Positions 35,331 to 44,377 are shown, counted from the stretch's first letter. The stretch is DNA of 63,289 bases from NIOZ-UU35 sp964344175 (GCA_964344175.1 CAYFMI010000012.1:1-63289), one strand, 5' to 3'. Notes: generated by a model not told the origin, from the sequence alone. Translations and numbers: made by a program.

Positions 35331-36635
35331 ATGAACACCAGGCAACCGCCCTCCCCGAAACCGCGCCCCCAGAAAGGGCGCCAAACCTTGCTCAAGCTGA
35401 TCCTGGCTGAGATCATCGTGCTGTTAATGCTGGCGGCTGGCATCATTGGCGCGATGGCCGGTTATCAGGACGGTGTCCGCCGCGCCGGGCTGTTACCGAG
35501 TACAGGGAATATTGAGCAGGTTGACGAGCAGTATCAGCTTGGGGTGCAAGATTTCGAAAACGGGCGTTATGATCTGGCGCGTCAGCGTTTTGAGTATGTG
35601 ATTGCATTGGATGCTGCCAATTACCCCAATGCCTGGGAATATCTCACCAAAAGCCTGGAATATCTCAATGCTACGGCGACTTTCACGCCGCCTCCCCCCA
35701 CACAGCCAGCAACTGCGACGATCACCCTCACCCCCACGCGCGATCCCAGCGGGGTAGAGTCCATCTATAATCGGGCGCAATCCCTAATGGCAGCCGGTGA
35801 TTGGGAAGGCGCCATCACCGCGTTACTGGCCCTCCGCAACGAAGATATTTATTACCGGGTTGTCGAAGTGGATGATGCCCTTTATGCTGCGCTGCGCAAC
35901 CGCGGCGCTAATCGCATCTTGGCTCAGGGGGATTTGGAAGGCGGCATCTATGATCTGACCCTGGCCGAGAGTTTTGGCCCATTGGATTATGAAGCCGATG
36001 TTTACAGGGATTGGGCGCGCCTCTATTTGACGGCTTTAGGTTTTTGGGAAGCCTACCCAGAGCAGGCCGTTTATTATTTTGGTCAAATCGCGGCGGCCCT
36101 GCCCGGTTTGCGGGATGGGGCAGGATGGTCGGCGGGTTGGCGTTATCATTGGTCACTGATTCATTATGGCGATTTATTAGCCTCCGAGGGAGACTGGTGT
36201 GCAGCCCAACAGCAATATGAGGCCGCTTTGGGGTATGGATCGAATCAGGAACTGCAGCCAACATTGACCTATGTTGCTCATCGTTGTTCCCCCCCCACCT
36301 GGACAAGTACGCCAATTCCCCCCACGGCAGGCCCCTCAGCGACTGCATCGGCAACGGCCTTAGTCACTGCGACATCAACGGGCATGTTTACAAATACACC
36401 TACAACGGCCAGTACAAATACGTTAACATCTATTCCGACTCATACCAATACTTCGGCGCCTGCCCCGACGGCGACGAATACACCCATCCCGGCGGCAACG
36501 AATACAAATACACCGGTGCCTGTACCGACGAATACAAACACATCCATCCCTGCGCCTACGGCAACAAATACCCTCGTCCCATCGCCAACCAACACCTCAC
36601 CGCCTGCCGTGCCGACGGCCACGCCTACACCGTAA
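35331..36635 (+). CDS. Membrane-anchored TPR protein with long Thr/Pro tail
   Basis: A 434-residue protein. One helix near residues 22-45 anchors it. Residues 60-105 form a TPR-like repeat (GVQDFENGRYDLARQRFEYV), then a Thr/Pro linker, and a larger helical domain with further TPR-like units (about 140-315). The last 110 residues are nearly all Thr, Pro, Asn, Ala and Ser in NTNTPVP-type repeats. The tail may span the cell wall and be a glycosylation target. It is followed after 18 bases by the LCP gene, suggesting a two-gene unit. Confidence 0.7.
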   Translation: MNTRQPPSPKPRPQKGRQTLLKLILAEIIVLLMLAAGIIGAMAGYQDGVRRAGLLPSTGNIEQVDEQYQLGVQDFENGRYDLARQRFEYVIALDAANYPNAWEYLTKSLEYLNATATFTPPPPTQPATATITLTPTRDPSGVESIYNRAQSLMAAGDWEGAITALLALRNEDIYYRVVEVDDALYAALRNRGANRILAQGDLEGGIYDLTLAESFGPLDYEADVYRDWARLYLTALGFWEAYPEQAVYYFGQIAAALPGLRDGAGWSAGWRYHWSLIHYGDLLASEGDWCAAQQQYEAALGYGSNQELQPTLTYVAHRCSPPTWTSTPIPPTAGPSATASATALVTATSTGMFTNTPTTASTNTLTSIPTHTNTSAPAPTATNTPIPAATNTNTPVPVPTNTNTSIPAPTATNTLVPSPTNTSPPAVPTATPTP

Positions 36636-36653
36636 AGATCGGGCAATAGTTTT

Positions 36654-38090
36654 ATGGTATCGAAAAAAAACACCTCACCACAGACGAAAGACGCTTCCAC
36701 AGGATATGGCATACTAACCTGGGGGTTGTTGGGTTTGGCTGTGTTTTGTGTCGTGCTGCTGATGGGGTTTGCTTCGTATGCTGTCAGCCGAGAGTTTGGC
36801 TATGCCCGCAATCTTCCCCCGACTGCATCTCCTCAGCCTGGCTTCACCCCCGTTGTCCCAACCTCCACGATTGATGCCTCTCAACCGATGGCTGCCACGC
36901 CCGATTTTGCCACCGTGCCCCCGATGCCTTCGCCCACGCCGGAGCCTGAGCCGACGTTGATTCCCTGGGACGGAAAAGAACGCGTCACCATTTTGCTGAT
37001 GGGCCTCGATTATCGCGATTGGAGCAACGAAACCGGCCCCTCGCGCTCCGATACGATGATTTTATTATCGCTTGACCCGGTTACCAATACCGGCGGGATA
37101 CTTTCTATTCCCCGTGACCTTTGGGTGGCTATTCCAGGTTACGGGCACGGAAAGATCAACACTGCCCACGCAGTAGGCGGCCCGACTCTGGCAGTGCGCA
37201 CGGTCGAATTGGTCATCGGTGTGCCGGTACATTACTATGCAGTGATTGATTTCGATGCCTTTGTGCGCTTTATCGACGAGATGGGTGGCCTCAAATTAGA
37301 TATTCCGGAGCGCATCAAAATTGACCCTCTGGGGGATAACAATACGCGCTATTTGCAGCCCGGCGTGCAAACCTTGCCCGGTGAACTGGTGTTGGCTTAT
37401 GCCCGCAATCGCAGTCATGGCGATGGCGACTTCGACCGCGCCCGCCGTCAGCAGCAAGTCATCATTGGGATTCGCGACCGTATCCTGGATCTCGAACTCT
37501 TGCCGGTGTTAATCCCCAAAGCGCCGGTTTTGTATCAAGAACTCGCCTCTGGAATCCGCACGAATATGCAATTGGATGAAGCCATTCAATTAGCGGTGTT
37601 GGCCTCCAAAGTTCCCGATGGCGGCATCCGCCAGGGTGTAATTGATACACAATACGTAGCCTATGGCTGGTCGCCAGACAATTTGAGTATTCTCGTCCCC
37701 TATCCCGATCGCATCCGCGTCTTACGCGATGAAATCTTCGCCACATCCGGTTCTTTAGCCCCGCTTGCCCCCGGAAATGAACAAGAACGCATGATCCTCG
37801 AGGTCGCCTCTGTCGCTATACTCAATGGCAGCTCCGATTCAGACCTGGCCCGTCGGACATCGAACTATCTGACCGGCCTGGGGGTTAATATCGTCAGTGT
37901 AAATACGTCCGAGCGGTATTCCAGCACCACGCTAATTGACCATGTTGGGCGCCCCTATACCATGCGTTACTTGTCTTCGTTATTCGGTGTGGATACGCGT
38001 TTTATCGAATTCGATTACGACTTTGCCAGCAGTGTAGATGTTGTTATCATTCTCGGTGATGACTGGGCAATGAGTAATCCAATGCCTTGA
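36654..38090 (+). CDS. LytR-CpsA-Psr (LCP) family protein
   Basis: A 478-residue membrane protein: an N-terminal helix, a Thr/Pro linker, then the LCP domain (about 105-280) with RSDTMILLSLDP, ILSIPRDLWVAIPGYGHGKI and the Arg-rich YARNRSHGDGDFDRARRQQ, all LCP hallmarks. A LytR_C domain follows (about 380-470, VAILNGSSDSDLARRT). LCP enzymes transfer lipid-linked glycans to peptidoglycan, so it may attach the polymer made by the upstream cluster. Confidence 0.92.
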   Translation: MVSKKNTSPQTKDASTGYGILTWGLLGLAVFCVVLLMGFASYAVSREFGYARNLPPTASPQPGFTPVVPTSTIDASQPMAATPDFATVPPMPSPTPEPEPTLIPWDGKERVTILLMGLDYRDWSNETGPSRSDTMILLSLDPVTNTGGILSIPRDLWVAIPGYGHGKINTAHAVGGPTLAVRTVELVIGVPVHYYAVIDFDAFVRFIDEMGGLKLDIPERIKIDPLGDNNTRYLQPGVQTLPGELVLAYARNRSHGDGDFDRARRQQQVIIGIRDRILDLELLPVLIPKAPVLYQELASGIRTNMQLDEAIQLAVLASKVPDGGIRQGVIDTQYVAYGWSPDNLSILVPYPDRIRVLRDEIFATSGSLAPLAPGNEQERMILEVASVAILNGSSDSDLARRTSNYLTGLGVNIVSVNTSERYSSTTLIDHVGRPYTMRYLSSLFGVDTRFIEFDYDFASSVDVVIILGDDWAMSNPMP

Positions 38091-38115
38091 TTACCCACTG
38101 ATTTGAAGGTATGAT
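38087..38115 (+). promoter_or_regulatory. Promoter of adenosine deaminase, leaderless type
   Basis: TTGATT at 38087-38092 and TATGAT at 38110-38115 are separated by 17 bases. The ATG at 38124 follows 8 bases after the -10 box with no ribosome binding site. The -35 box overlaps the stop codon of the LCP gene. Confidence 0.6.
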
Positions 38116-38123
38116 TTGATGCA

Positions 38124-39119
38124 ATGATTGATCATAATCTCCCGCTGATAGATCTTCATCGCCATTTAGATGGCAGCATCCGTTTGGAGACCATTCTAGA
38201 TTTAGGCCGTCAGCACAATTTACCACTCCCGGCCTGGGATATTGATTCCCTGCGCCCGCATGTTCAGGTGATGGAGCCGCAGCCCGGTGTGATGGCTTTC
38301 CTGGCAAAATTTGAGTGGATGGTTGGCGTGTTAGCCGACTACGATGCCTGCCGCCGTGTGGCCTACGAAAACGTTGCCGATGCCTTTTACGAAGGCATCG
38401 ACTATATCGAGTTGCGCTTTAGCCCGGTGTTCATGGCGGAACCCCATAACCTGGACCCGGCTGGGGTCGTCTCTGCTGTTGTTGAGGGGGTGCAGCAAGG
38501 TTGTGCCGATTTCGACATCCAGGTGAAAGTGATTGGCATTATCAGTCGTACATACGGAGTCGAGGTGGGCTGGAAAGAACTGGATGCTTTGCTGACGCAA
38601 AAGGAACATCTGGTAGCTCTCGATCTGGCGGGCGATGAAGCTAATTTTCCAGGCGATCTCTTTGTAGACCACTTTAAAAAAGGCCGTGATGCCGGTTGGC
38701 AAATCACCGTGCATGCCGGTGAATCTGCCGGGGCGGAGAGCATATGGCAGGCTATCAAGGAGTTGGGGGCTACCCGCATCGGTCATGCGGTGGCGGCGAT
38801 GCACGACCCGGCATTGCAAGACTATATGGCCGAACATTCGATTGGCATCGAAGCCAACCTGACCAGCAACTTACAAACCACAACCGTTTCCAGTCTCGCT
38901 AGTCATCCCATGTCTGCCTTTTTGAAGCAAGGCTTGTTAGCCACCCTCAACACCGATGACCCTGGTATCAGTGCCATAGATCTGGCCTACGAATACAAAG
39001 TCGCTGCCCCTGCCGCTGGGTTGACTCGCGAACAGATCCGCCAGGCGCAGCGCAACGCCCTTGAGATCGCCTTCATCTCTGAAAGCGAGAAAGCTGATTT
39101 AGGGATGTCCCGAAAATAG
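38124..39119 (+). CDS. add: Adenosine deaminase
   Basis: Hydrolyses adenosine to inosine and ammonia in purine salvage. The 331-residue protein has LIDLHRHLDGSIRLETI (the HxH metal site), VHAGESAG (His and Glu), RIGHAV and LNTDDPGIS (the two catalytic Asp), all of the ADA family. It appears to have its own promoter just before the start. Other members of the family deaminate adenine or aminofutalosine; the general pattern fits adenosine best, but specificity is not proven. Confidence 0.87.
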   Translation: MIDHNLPLIDLHRHLDGSIRLETILDLGRQHNLPLPAWDIDSLRPHVQVMEPQPGVMAFLAKFEWMVGVLADYDACRRVAYENVADAFYEGIDYIELRFSPVFMAEPHNLDPAGVVSAVVEGVQQGCADFDIQVKVIGIISRTYGVEVGWKELDALLTQKEHLVALDLAGDEANFPGDLFVDHFKKGRDAGWQITVHAGESAGAESIWQAIKELGATRIGHAVAAMHDPALQDYMAEHSIGIEANLTSNLQTTTVSSLASHPMSAFLKQGLLATLNTDDPGISAIDLAYEYKVAAPAAGLTREQIRQAQRNALEIAFISESEKADLGMSRK

Positions 39120-39149
39120 GCGCAGTCCCCTTTTAGGTTTTACCCGCCC

Positions 39150-39240
39150 GTACCGCATCCCGCGGCCGGGACGGACACGATCGAATGCCAGCAGAATATC
39201 ATTCAGTAATACCGGCCCCTACCCCGAAAGGAGGGTACCT
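39150..39240 (+). ncRNA. Candidate pan leader RNA upstream of panB
   Basis: GTACCGCATCCCG at 39150-39162 pairs with CGGGACGGAC at 39167-39176 over ten base pairs, leaving a bulged A and a bulged CA on the 5' side and a CGGC loop. A hairpin with bulged adenosines before pantothenate genes is the hallmark of the pan RNA motif described in Chloroflexi, Firmicutes and Proteobacteria. A second short hairpin (TACCC with GGGTA, about 39222-39239) encloses the panB ribosome binding site. Fit to the motif consensus was judged by eye only. Confidence 0.5.
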
Positions 39241-39242
39241 TT

Positions 39243-40118
39243 TTGTCCACAATCTCTGTCGATTCCCCCTCACCACGCGAAAAAATTACTACTCGAACTA
39301 TCCGGCTGAAGAAGCAGCGCGGCGAGCCGATCACGATGCTGACAGCCTATGATTATCCCACCGCCCTGGCGATTGACCAAATGGGCATCGATTCGATTCT
39401 GGTCGGTGACTCACTCGGCATGGTTGTGCTGGGGTATGAGAACACCCTGCCAGTAACAATGAGCGATATGCTGCATCACTGCCGTGCTGTGGCACGCGGG
39501 GCGCGCTACGCCTTGTTGATTGGCGACATGCCCTTTATGTCCTATCAGACCGATGTTAACGAAGCCGTGCGCAACGCTGGGCGTTTTCTGCAAGAAGCCG
39601 GGATGGATGCTGTCAAACTCGAAGGCGGGCACGAGCGCGCCGATGCGATCCGCGCCATTGTTGAGGCAGGCATCCCTGTGCAGGGTCACCTCGGCCTGAC
39701 GCCCCAGAGCGTTAACCAGTTTGGCGGCTTTCGGGCGCAGGGCAAAACGGCTGCTGCGGCGCGACGCCTGCTCGAAGATGCCCTGTTGCTGCAAGATGCG
39801 GGCTGTTTCAGCATTGTGCTCGAATCCGTTCCCGCCCGGCTGGGCGAGTTCGTTTCTCAGCGCCTGGCGATTCCCACCATCGGTATCGGTGCCGGGGCCG
39901 GCTGCGATGGTCAGGTGTTGGTCACGCACGACCTGCTGGGCCTGTTCGAACGCTTCACGCCGCGCTTCGTCAAGCAGTATGCCCAAATCCACACCGAGAT
40001 GAGCCGCGCCTTCAGCGAATATCAAGCCGATGTCGAAACCCGCGCCTTCCCCGCCCAAGAACACACTGTCGAAATGTCCGACGATGAGTGGGTACAATTT
40101 ATTGCACAGACAGCGTAA
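39243..40118 (+). CDS. panB: 3-methyl-2-oxobutanoate hydroxymethyltransferase
   Basis: First committed step of pantothenate synthesis: adds a hydroxymethyl group from methylene-tetrahydrofolate to 2-oxoisovalerate. The 291-residue protein has TAYDYPTALAIDQMG, ILVGDSLGMVVLGYENTLPV, VKLEGG, GHLGLTPQS and IGIGAGAGCDGQVLV, all PanB signatures. The start is TTG at 39243, supported by a strong AAAGGAGGG six bases upstream; no ATG is available near it. It begins a panB-panE-panC-coaX unit with 3-base gaps between panB, panE and panC, controlled perhaps by the leader at 39150. Confidence 0.95.
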   Translation: MSTISVDSPSPREKITTRTIRLKKQRGEPITMLTAYDYPTALAIDQMGIDSILVGDSLGMVVLGYENTLPVTMSDMLHHCRAVARGARYALLIGDMPFMSYQTDVNEAVRNAGRFLQEAGMDAVKLEGGHERADAIRAIVEAGIPVQGHLGLTPQSVNQFGGFRAQGKTAAAARRLLEDALLLQDAGCFSIVLESVPARLGEFVSQRLAIPTIGIGAGAGCDGQVLVTHDLLGLFERFTPRFVKQYAQIHTEMSRAFSEYQADVETRAFPAQEHTVEMSDDEWVQFIAQTA

Positions 40119-40121
40119 AAC

Positions 40122-41078
40122 GTGGAACTTTCAACCTTCAACTTTCAACCGCCAACTGTGCTGATCGTTGGTACAGGAGCATTGGCGAATCTCTTTGCTG
40201 GAAGACTGGCCCGCGCTGGAGCGGCTGTGACTATGCTGGGTACCTGGCCTGAGGGGATTGCCGCCTTGCAAGAGCGGGGCGTGTTCTTGGTTGATCCAGA
40301 TGGTGAAGCGACTCCTGCTCCCGTGCGCGCCACTACTGACCCTGCCGAATGCACCGGAGCGCGGCTGGCGCTGGTGCTGGTCAAGGCCTGGCAGACCAAG
40401 CGGGCAGCCCGTCAACTGGCCGAATGCCTGGCCCCGGAGGGACTCGTTTTGAGCCTGCAAAATGGCCTGGGGAACCGTGAAATTTTGGCGGGCGCGCTGG
40501 GGACGGCCCGCGTGGAAATAGGATCCACCACCACCGGGGCAACCCTCTTGGGGCCGGGTAAGGTGCGTCCCGGTGGGGAGGGTGAAATCTCCCTGGGGCC
40601 TAATTTGGCCCTTGAGCCGCTGATCCGGCTTTTCGAACAGGCTGAATTCTCCACAAAAATTGTTCCCAATATCGAGGCCTTGCTATGGGGCAAGCTGACC
40701 GTCAACGCCGCCATCAACCCGCTGACCGCCGTGCTGGGTGTGCCTAACGGCAAATTGTTAGCGCGCCCCGAAGCCCGCGCCCTGATGAGTGAACTGGCCT
40801 GCGAAGTTGCTGCCGTAGCTGCCGCCCGCGGTGTGACCCTGCCCTTCGCCGACCCCGTAGCCGCCGCCGAAGATGTCGCCCGCCGCACGGCGGAGAACCG
40901 CTCTTCGATGCTGCAAGATGTGACCCGCGGCGCGCCCACCGAAATTGATGCCATCTGCGGGGCTGTTGCCCGCACTGCCGATGAACTCGGCCTGCGCGCT
41001 CCGGTGAACCAAACGATGTGGCGGCTTGTAAAAGCGCTGACCGCAGACCACCGATTGACCACCCGACTACCTGACTAA
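40122..41078 (+). CDS. panE: 2-dehydropantoate 2-reductase
   Basis: NADPH-dependent reduction of ketopantoate to pantoate. The 318-residue protein begins with VLIVGTGALANLFAGRLA as the Rossmann motif and has LVKAWQT, LQNGLGN, LLWGKLTVNAAINPL (catalytic Lys and Asn) and SSMLQDVTRGAPTEID (Glu), typical of ApbA/PanE. It starts with GTG 40122 three bases after panB; the first ten codons are coded by a TTCAACCTTCAAC-type repeat, so GTG 40158 is the alternative start and would begin exactly at the fold. Confidence 0.92.
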   Translation: MELSTFNFQPPTVLIVGTGALANLFAGRLARAGAAVTMLGTWPEGIAALQERGVFLVDPDGEATPAPVRATTDPAECTGARLALVLVKAWQTKRAARQLAECLAPEGLVLSLQNGLGNREILAGALGTARVEIGSTTTGATLLGPGKVRPGGEGEISLGPNLALEPLIRLFEQAEFSTKIVPNIEALLWGKLTVNAAINPLTAVLGVPNGKLLARPEARALMSELACEVAAVAAARGVTLPFADPVAAAEDVARRTAENRSSMLQDVTRGAPTEIDAICGAVARTADELGLRAPVNQTMWRLVKALTADHRLTTRLPD

Positions 41079-41081
41079 CCT

Positions 41082-41918
41082 ATGAAAACCATAACCACGC
41101 TCCCCGAACTACGCGCAGAACGCACAAAATTGATAGAACCCGTCGGCTTCGTGCCTACGATGGGCTATTTACACGAAGGCCATATCTCACTGGCGCGGCG
41201 CGCCCGTGATGAATGTGCCTCAGTCGTGGCCAGTATTTTCGTTAACCCAACCCAGTTTTCCCCCACCGAAGATTTAGCCTCTTACCCCCGCGACCTGGAA
41301 CGCGACTCTCGCCTGCTCGAAGAAGCCGGTGTAGACCTGCTTTGGACGCCAACCCCCGCAGTGATGTACCCAGAAGGCTTTCAGACCTGGGTGACGGTGG
41401 ATGCGCTGACGCAACTGCTTGAGGGGGCCAGCCGCCCGACTCACTTCCAGGGTGTGACCACCATAGTCGCCAAACTTTTTAACGCAGTCCAGCCGCAGCG
41501 GGCCTATTTCGGCCAGAAAGACGCTCAACAGGCCGTCGTCATCCGACGCATGGTGCGCGATTTGAATTTCCCTATTGAGATCGTGGTCTGCCCAATTGTG
41601 CGCGAGCCGGACGGGTTAGCGATGTCGAGCCGCAACACCTATCTCAACCCGACCCAGCGACAGGCTGCTACGGTGCTCTCGCGTGCCCTCAACGCGGCCA
41701 AAGACGCTTTCTACGCTGGGACCCGCGACGCTGATGCTCTGCGCGCCCTGGTTGCCGAGATCTTTGCTGCCGAACCCCTCGTAGACCTGGAGTATATCTC
41801 CTGCGCCCACCCTGACACGCTGCTCGAACTGTACGGTGAGGTCGAGAGCGCCTTGCTCTCGATGGCGGCGCGGGTGGGGAAGACGCGGCTGATTGATAAC
41901 ATGATTATAGGAGGCTAA
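41082..41918 (+). CDS. panC: Pantoate--beta-alanine ligase
   Basis: ATP-dependent ligation of pantoate and beta-alanine to pantothenate. The 278-residue protein has VPTMGYLHEGHISLA (with the HIGH-like HEGH), SIFVNPTQF, YFGQKDAQQAVVIRRM and VREPDGLAMSSRNTYL, the full PanC motif set. It starts three bases after panE. No panD for beta-alanine is present in the window. Confidence 0.96.
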   Translation: MKTITTLPELRAERTKLIEPVGFVPTMGYLHEGHISLARRARDECASVVASIFVNPTQFSPTEDLASYPRDLERDSRLLEEAGVDLLWTPTPAVMYPEGFQTWVTVDALTQLLEGASRPTHFQGVTTIVAKLFNAVQPQRAYFGQKDAQQAVVIRRMVRDLNFPIEIVVCPIVREPDGLAMSSRNTYLNPTQRQAATVLSRALNAAKDAFYAGTRDADALRALVAEIFAAEPLVDLEYISCAHPDTLLELYGEVESALLSMAARVGKTRLIDNMIIGG

Positions 41919-41966
41919 AAGTTGAAAGTTGATGGTTTTGCCTTTCAGCCTTCAACTCTCAACCTT
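41919..41966. repeat. TTCAACTTTCAAC-type inverted repeat between panC and coaX
   Basis: AAGTTGAAAGTTGA at 41919-41932 pairs imperfectly with TCAACTCTCAACCTT at 41952-41966. It is the same family that codes the first residues of panE and lies between lutA and the LutB-LutC fusion. Confidence 0.65.
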
Positions 41967-41973
41967 CAATACG

Positions 41974-42738
41974 ATGTTACTCACAATTGATATTGGCAAC
42001 ACCAACATCACTTTAGGTTTATACGATGGCGAAAGCCTCGGCCCACGTTGGCGGCTGGCGACGGTTCACGAGCGCATGCCGGATGAGTACGGCTTGCAGA
42101 TTGTTGGCCTGATCGAACACGGCTGCTGTTCGCCCAACCAGATCACCGGCATTTGCATGGCCTCGGTTGTGCCCCCGCTGACCGGAACGATTACCCAGGC
42201 CTGCCGCGATTATCTGGGCAAAAACCCGCTGGTTGTCGATGCGGGTGTCAAGACCGGTGTACGCGTCCTTTATGAAAATCCGCGTGCCGTCGGTGCCGAC
42301 CGCATCGTAGATGCCGCCGCGGTGCAGCATCTCTATGGCGGCCCGGCCTGCGTAGTCGATTTTGGCACCGGTACGACCTTCGATGCGATTTCAGCAGAAG
42401 GTGACTATCTCGGTGGGGCTATTGCACCGGGTATCGGCATCGCCGCCGAGGCGCTCTTCAGCCGCGCCGCAAAATTGCCGCGCGTCGATCTCACCCGCCC
42501 GCCATCGGCGGTGGGCCGTAATACTACCCACGCCATGCAGTCGGGCCTGCTCTTTGGTTACGTTGGTCTGGTGGAGGGCATGGTGGCTCGTTTCCGCGCC
42601 GAACTCGGCCCAAAGATGAAGACCATTGCCACTGGTGGTCTGGCCGAGATCATTGCCCGCGAGACCGACGCCCTTGAGATCATTGCTCCCTGGCTGACCC
42701 TGGACGGTTTGCGGATTATCTGGGAGATGAATCAGTAA
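41974..42738 (+). CDS. coaX: Type III pantothenate kinase
   Basis: Phosphorylates pantothenate, the first step from the vitamin to CoA. The 254-residue ASKHA-fold protein has LTIDIGNTNITLGLY at the start, AVGADRIVDAAAV, CVVDFGTGTTFD and GGAIAPGIGI, all CoaX signatures. ATG 41974 is used; codons from 41929 translate a repeat. Clustering with panB, panE and panC makes a complete pantoate-to-phosphopantothenate unit. Confidence 0.95.
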   Translation: MLLTIDIGNTNITLGLYDGESLGPRWRLATVHERMPDEYGLQIVGLIEHGCCSPNQITGICMASVVPPLTGTITQACRDYLGKNPLVVDAGVKTGVRVLYENPRAVGADRIVDAAAVQHLYGGPACVVDFGTGTTFDAISAEGDYLGGAIAPGIGIAAEALFSRAAKLPRVDLTRPPSAVGRNTTHAMQSGLLFGYVGLVEGMVARFRAELGPKMKTIATGGLAEIIARETDALEIIAPWLTLDGLRIIWEMNQ

Positions 42739-42745
42739 CCCGCCC

Positions 42746-43363
42746 GTGAGCGACGCTGATTATTTCCTCGAATTACAAACAGCAACCGGCTGGGGAAAGG
42801 TGTTGACTCGTTTTACAGAATGGATTCAACCCCCGGCAGGATGCCTGGCTATGGACGTGGGCTGTGGCCCGGGGCTGCTGCCGGCTTTGCTCGCTCAAAG
42901 AGGCTGCCAGGCCTTTGGCGTAGACTTGGCCCCGGAGATGTTCCGGCCAGAACCTTTGCACGCGCGCCTTGCCGTAGCCGACAGCCTGGCGCTGCCCTTT
43001 GCCGCAGCCAGTTTCGACCTGGTCACGGCCAGCAACCTGCTCTTTTTACTCGCCGATCCGCAGGCTGCCCTGCGCGAGATAGCTCGCACCTTGCGTCGCG
43101 GCGGGGAAGCAGCCCTGCTCAATCCATCCGAGAGACTCTCCGAAGCCGCGGCGCGAGATTTCGCCGATCAGCGTCAATTGCAGGGATTGGCGCGGGATAC
43201 GCTGATCAACTGGGGGCGGCGCGCCGATGCGCACCACCGTTGGGACGAGAATCAGCTACGAGGGTTGTTCCAGGCCGCGGGGTTGCGTTTTGTCCAATCG
43301 ATCACCATCGTCGGGCCGGGGTTTGCCCGCCTTGCCCGCGCAAAAAAAACAGGACGCGGATGA
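42746..43363 (+). CDS. Class I SAM-dependent methyltransferase
   Basis: A 205-residue methyltransferase: AMDVGCGPGLLPALLAQRG (SAM motif I), FGVDLAPEM, and LVTASNLLFLLADP, as in UbiE/Methyltransf_11 proteins. The substrate is unknown. It begins with GTG 7 bases after coaX. Its last codons (KKTGRG) enter a repeat at 43352-43411. Confidence 0.82.
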   Translation: MSDADYFLELQTATGWGKVLTRFTEWIQPPAGCLAMDVGCGPGLLPALLAQRGCQAFGVDLAPEMFRPEPLHARLAVADSLALPFAAASFDLVTASNLLFLLADPQAALREIARTLRRGGEAALLNPSERLSEAAARDFADQRQLQGLARDTLINWGRRADAHHRWDENQLRGLFQAAGLRFVQSITIVGPGFARLARAKKTGRG

Positions 43364-43411
43364 ACGCAGGTTGACGCGGATAAAATAAATAATCGGACTC
43401 AATCTGCGTCC
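43352..43411. repeat. GGACGCGGAT/ATCTGCGTCC inverted repeat
   Basis: GGACGCGGAT at 43352-43361 faces ATCTGCGTCC at 43402-43411. Related sequence occurs at 53943-54042 and, translated, inside the LutB-LutC gene at 48549-48632. It overlaps the end of the methyltransferase gene. Confidence 0.7.
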
Positions 43412-43432
43412 TAAAATTCTTGGAGCTATTTT

Positions 43433-43861
43433 ATGAAATCACCCCTCATGCCACCGCGTATCCCTAAATCACCGACGGTCGGTGAGAAGGCCGCCTTCAC
43501 CCGCACATTGACCGATGGCGATGTCGCGCTCTTCATCGGCGCGACCTGGGATGTGAATCCCCTGCATACCGATGCCAGCTACGCGGCTGGCACCCCCTTC
43601 AAGACGCGCATTGTCCCCGGCTTGCTGACGGCCAGTTTGTTAACCCATCTTGGTGGGTTGTGGGCATTTCTGGCTCATGAGATGACCTTCGAATTTCTTG
43701 CTCCGGTCTATATCGGTGAGACGATCACAGCTCAGGCCGAGGTTGTCGATGCCGACGAAGCCCGTGGTTGGGTTAAACTGGCTTGTGTATGCCTCAACCA
43801 GGATGGCGACGAAGTGCTGCGCGCGTCGGTGAACGGATACCCTGGGAAATTTGAAAGCTGA
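43433..43861 (+). CDS. MaoC-like hot-dog dehydratase/hydratase
   Basis: A 142-residue protein of the MaoC-like hydratase family, with TLTDGDVALFIGATWDVNPL and HTDASYAAGTPFKTRIVPG matching the catalytic D...N...H hydratase 2 motif, and FLAPVYIGETITAQAEV near the C-terminus. It probably hydrates enoyl-CoA or a related thioester. It overlaps no gene, but its stop is one base before the acetyltransferase ATG. Confidence 0.85.
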   Translation: MKSPLMPPRIPKSPTVGEKAAFTRTLTDGDVALFIGATWDVNPLHTDASYAAGTPFKTRIVPGLLTASLLTHLGGLWAFLAHEMTFEFLAPVYIGETITAQAEVVDADEARGWVKLACVCLNQDGDEVLRASVNGYPGKFES

Positions 43862-43862
43862 G

Positions 43863-44309
43863 ATGGATGACATCCTTATTTGCCCCATCACCGTTGAACA
43901 GGCGCGCCCGTTGCGCTCCGCTGTACTCCGCCCCGGCCTGCCTTTTGAACGCACTTTTTTTGATTGCGATGCCCGACCGGAGACCTTTCATGCCGGGGCA
44001 TTTCGGAATTCGGAACTGGTGGGGATAGCAACGGTCTCGGTTGAGCCGTTCCCTTTGGGCGCGCTGCCCGGCGATTGGCGTTTGCGCGGCATGGCTGTGC
44101 ATCCCGATTTACACGGCCAGAGCATTGGCGGCGCGGTGCTGCAACATTGTCTCGATCATATCCGGCAGCAGGGGGGCAGGCGATGTTGGTGCAATGCCCG
44201 CACGGTGGCGCTGGGGTTTTACCGCAGGCTGGGCTTTGAATCGTTTGGGGACGAATTTGACATTCCGGTGTCGGGGCCGCATTTTTGCATGGCGCGTCGG
44301 ATTATATAA
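43863..44309 (+). CDS. GNAT-family N-acetyltransferase
   Basis: A 148-residue GNAT protein: acetyl-CoA motif A is RLRGMAVHPDLHGQSIGGAV, followed by FYRRLGFESFGDEF at the C-terminal part. Substrate unknown. ATG 43863 is chosen over the in-frame TTG 43851 inside the previous gene. Confidence 0.82.
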   Translation: MDDILICPITVEQARPLRSAVLRPGLPFERTFFDCDARPETFHAGAFRNSELVGIATVSVEPFPLGALPGDWRLRGMAVHPDLHGQSIGGAVLQHCLDHIRQQGGRRCWCNARTVALGFYRRLGFESFGDEFDIPVSGPHFCMARRII

Positions 44310-44377
44310 GGTCTTCTCATGACCTATTAATTTGACAATAACTGTCCAAATAATTAAACTTGTGAAAATCTATTCGG

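Noticed and set aside
39222..39239. Rho-independent terminator before panB
   Set aside because: The stem is short and includes the ribosome binding site of panB; only four to five T follow and they lead straight into the start codon. RBS masking fits better.
39411..40097. 228-residue open frame on the minus strand
   Set aside because: It is antisense to panB and shows no family features.
40412..41062. 216-residue open frame on the minus strand
   Set aside because: It is antisense to panE, rich in Ser, Ala and Arg as expected from reverse reading of GC-rich codons.
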